From an uncultured Alphaproteobacteria bacterium (GTDB lineage Bacteria; Pseudomonadota; Alphaproteobacteria; Caulobacterales; Caulobacteraceae), in NCBI GenBank assembly GCA_937920085.1, contig CALETE010000031.1:1-64000 (forward strand): 64,000 bases of DNA, written 5' to 3'. The notes beneath the pieces are model-generated. The model was not told the origin of the DNA. It saw only the letters and a program-made list of their open reading frames with translations, and ran no database searches. Shown here one piece after another: positions 63,351-64,000 of this stretch (position 1 is the first letter of the stretch; each line of letters opens with the position of its first letter). Position numbers and translations under genes: made by a program.

Positions 63351-63896
63351 TCAATCTGCCAAGCGCCCATAGATCAGCTGGTCCCAGAACCGACCCTTCC
63401 AAAAGGCGTGGTCCCGAAGCTTGCCTTCCAAGGAAAAGCCATGACGCTCAAGTAGGCCGCAGGACCTAAGATTGCCCACAGTCACCATGGCCTCGAGACG
63501 ATGAAGGCCCAGATTGTCAAAGCCAAACGCCAACACGTGAGGCAGGATCTCGCTCATAATCCCCTGCCCCCAATAGGCTTGCGCTAAATCATAGGCGATC
63601 TCACCGCGGCGACCGCGATCAAATTCCAAGGTGTTAAAGCCGACGGTTCCGATCAAATCGGAAGACTTCGCCCGCCGAATAGCCCAGCGCAGACCGCGAT
63701 TGTTAGCCGCCATCTCCTGCGCCCAGTCCACAATCTCCTTGGCTTCGGCAAGGGTTTCCAGGGGGGCTATATCCATAAATTCCGTCACGGCCGGATCGCG
63801 GAACAGCCTCAGCAATCCCGATGTGTCGCCATCTGCCAATGGGGTTAGGCTATAGCCCCCCGCCATGAGGGTCTGACGCGCAAAGGGTGGGATCAC
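63351..63896 (-). CDS. GNAT family N-acetyltransferase (RimJ/RimL type)
   Basis: A 181-residue acetyltransferase. YSLTPLADGDTSGLLRLFRDP at the N terminus, WAIRRAKSSDLIGTVGFNTL, EIAYDLAQAYWGQGIMSEIL (acetyl-CoA P-loop-like Q/G-x-G) and HRLEAMVTVGNLRSCGLLERHGFSLEGKLRD are GNAT motifs typical of RimJ/RimL-like enzymes. The substrate (protein N terminus, amino acid or antibiotic) is unknown. It starts with GTG overlapping the previous stop as GTGA, or at an internal ATG ten codons later (63866). Confidence 0.88.
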   Translation of the reverse strand: MIPPFARQTLMAGGYSLTPLADGDTSGLLRLFRDPAVTEFMDIAPLETLAEAKEIVDWAQEMAANNRGLRWAIRRAKSSDLIGTVGFNTLEFDRGRRGEIAYDLAQAYWGQGIMSEILPHVLAFGFDNLGLHRLEAMVTVGNLRSCGLLERHGFSLEGKLRDHAFWKGRFWDQLIYGRLAD

Positions 63897-64000
63897 CGGC
63901 CCCCCTGCATGAGTAGGCCAAGAGGGTGGTCAGCCAAGGCGATGATCACGCCATTGATATCGGCCTGCGTCTTATTCTGGCTAAGCTTGTACGTCGCGTC
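63893..64000 (-). CDS. C-terminal fragment, possibly PaiB-like FMN-binding protein
   Basis: The gene enters the window from the right and its last 35 codons read TYKLSQNKTQADINGVIIAL followed by ADHPLGLLMQGGR and TGA. The KLSQN-x(4-5)-D-x-x-GVI pattern resembles the end of PaiB/FMN-binding split-barrel proteins. PaiB genes often neighbour a GNAT gene (PaiA), which fits here. The fragment is too short for certainty. Confidence 0.45.
   Translation of the reverse strand, partial: DATYKLSQNKTQADINGVIIALADHPLGLLMQGGR

Overview
The window is chromosomal DNA of an alphaproteobacterium, most probably a member of the Caulobacterales (Caulobacter/Phenylobacterium-like). The reasons are: a complete division and cell wall (dcw) cluster in the Caulobacter order, running on through lpxC, bamD, recN, ligA, dnaG and rpoD; a perfect CtrA-type box and clustered GANTC (CcrM-type) sites before ftsZ; an alphaproteobacterial LexA-type box before mraZ; an F1-ATPase zeta inhibitor gene; and several families common in that order (DUF3297, DUF3291, SPINDLY-type glycosyltransferase, TIGR02466). 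The genus cannot be fixed from the sequence alone. No insertion sequence, prophage, integrase, CRISPR array or rRNA was seen.

Positions 1-7,900 (mostly minus strand): tail of a short-chain dehydrogenase, a TIM-barrel amidohydrolase, a secreted beta-propeller/phosphoesterase, a polytopic membrane protein, and an acyl-CoA dehydrogenase/thiolase pair. Positions 7,900-19,400 (plus strand): DUF3297, three peptidase or amidohydrolase genes that look like a peptide-scavenging set, a single-domain response regulator, a TPR/SPINDLY O-linked glycosyltransferase, then an MFS transporter, a Rieske oxygenase and a secreted protein of unknown role. Positions 19,400-32,150 (mixed): ATPase zeta inhibitor, purC-purS-DUF3291-purQ, an orphan FliK-like/FlhB-tail pair, a pentapeptide-repeat protein, tRNA-Ile2(CAU), a SIMPL protein, small envelope proteins, a class-C beta-lactamase-like hydrolase, a 73-residue flagellar rod-like protein, a SPAP-type alkaline phosphatase, a 2OG-Fe(II) oxygenase and metY.

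Positions 32,250-64,000 are one long minus-strand run. In transcription order it holds the end of a possible PaiB-like gene, a GNAT acetyltransferase, rnpB, mraZ-rsmH-ftsL-ftsI-murE-murF-mraY-murD-ftsW-murG-murC-murB, a secreted M28 aminopeptidase, ddl-ftsQ-ftsA, ftsZ, lpxC, bamD, recN, ligA, dnaG and rpoD. Most dcw genes overlap by ATGA or GTGA, so they are probably translationally coupled. This block joins peptidoglycan precursor synthesis (murB-G, ddl, mraY), septal synthesis (ftsI, ftsW, ftsL, ftsQ), the Z-ring (ftsA, ftsZ), outer-membrane assembly (lpxC, bamD) and replication/repair (dnaG, ligA, recN).

The most interesting signals are regulatory: three TGGG repeats with an exact 10-bp period (MraZ operator type) and a GTTC-N7-GTTC LexA-type box before mraZ; a CtrA box plus four GANTC sites before ftsZ; and a near-match CtrA box inside ddl before ftsQ. 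Other points are a secreted peptidase coupled to ddl inside the dcw cluster, a DnaG lacking all four zinc ligands, an orphan export-switch pair and a minimal rod-like protein. I saw no wholly new multi-gene system. The best candidates for undescribed biology are the M28 insertion, the MFS/Rieske/secreted-protein trio and the orphan flagellar fragments.
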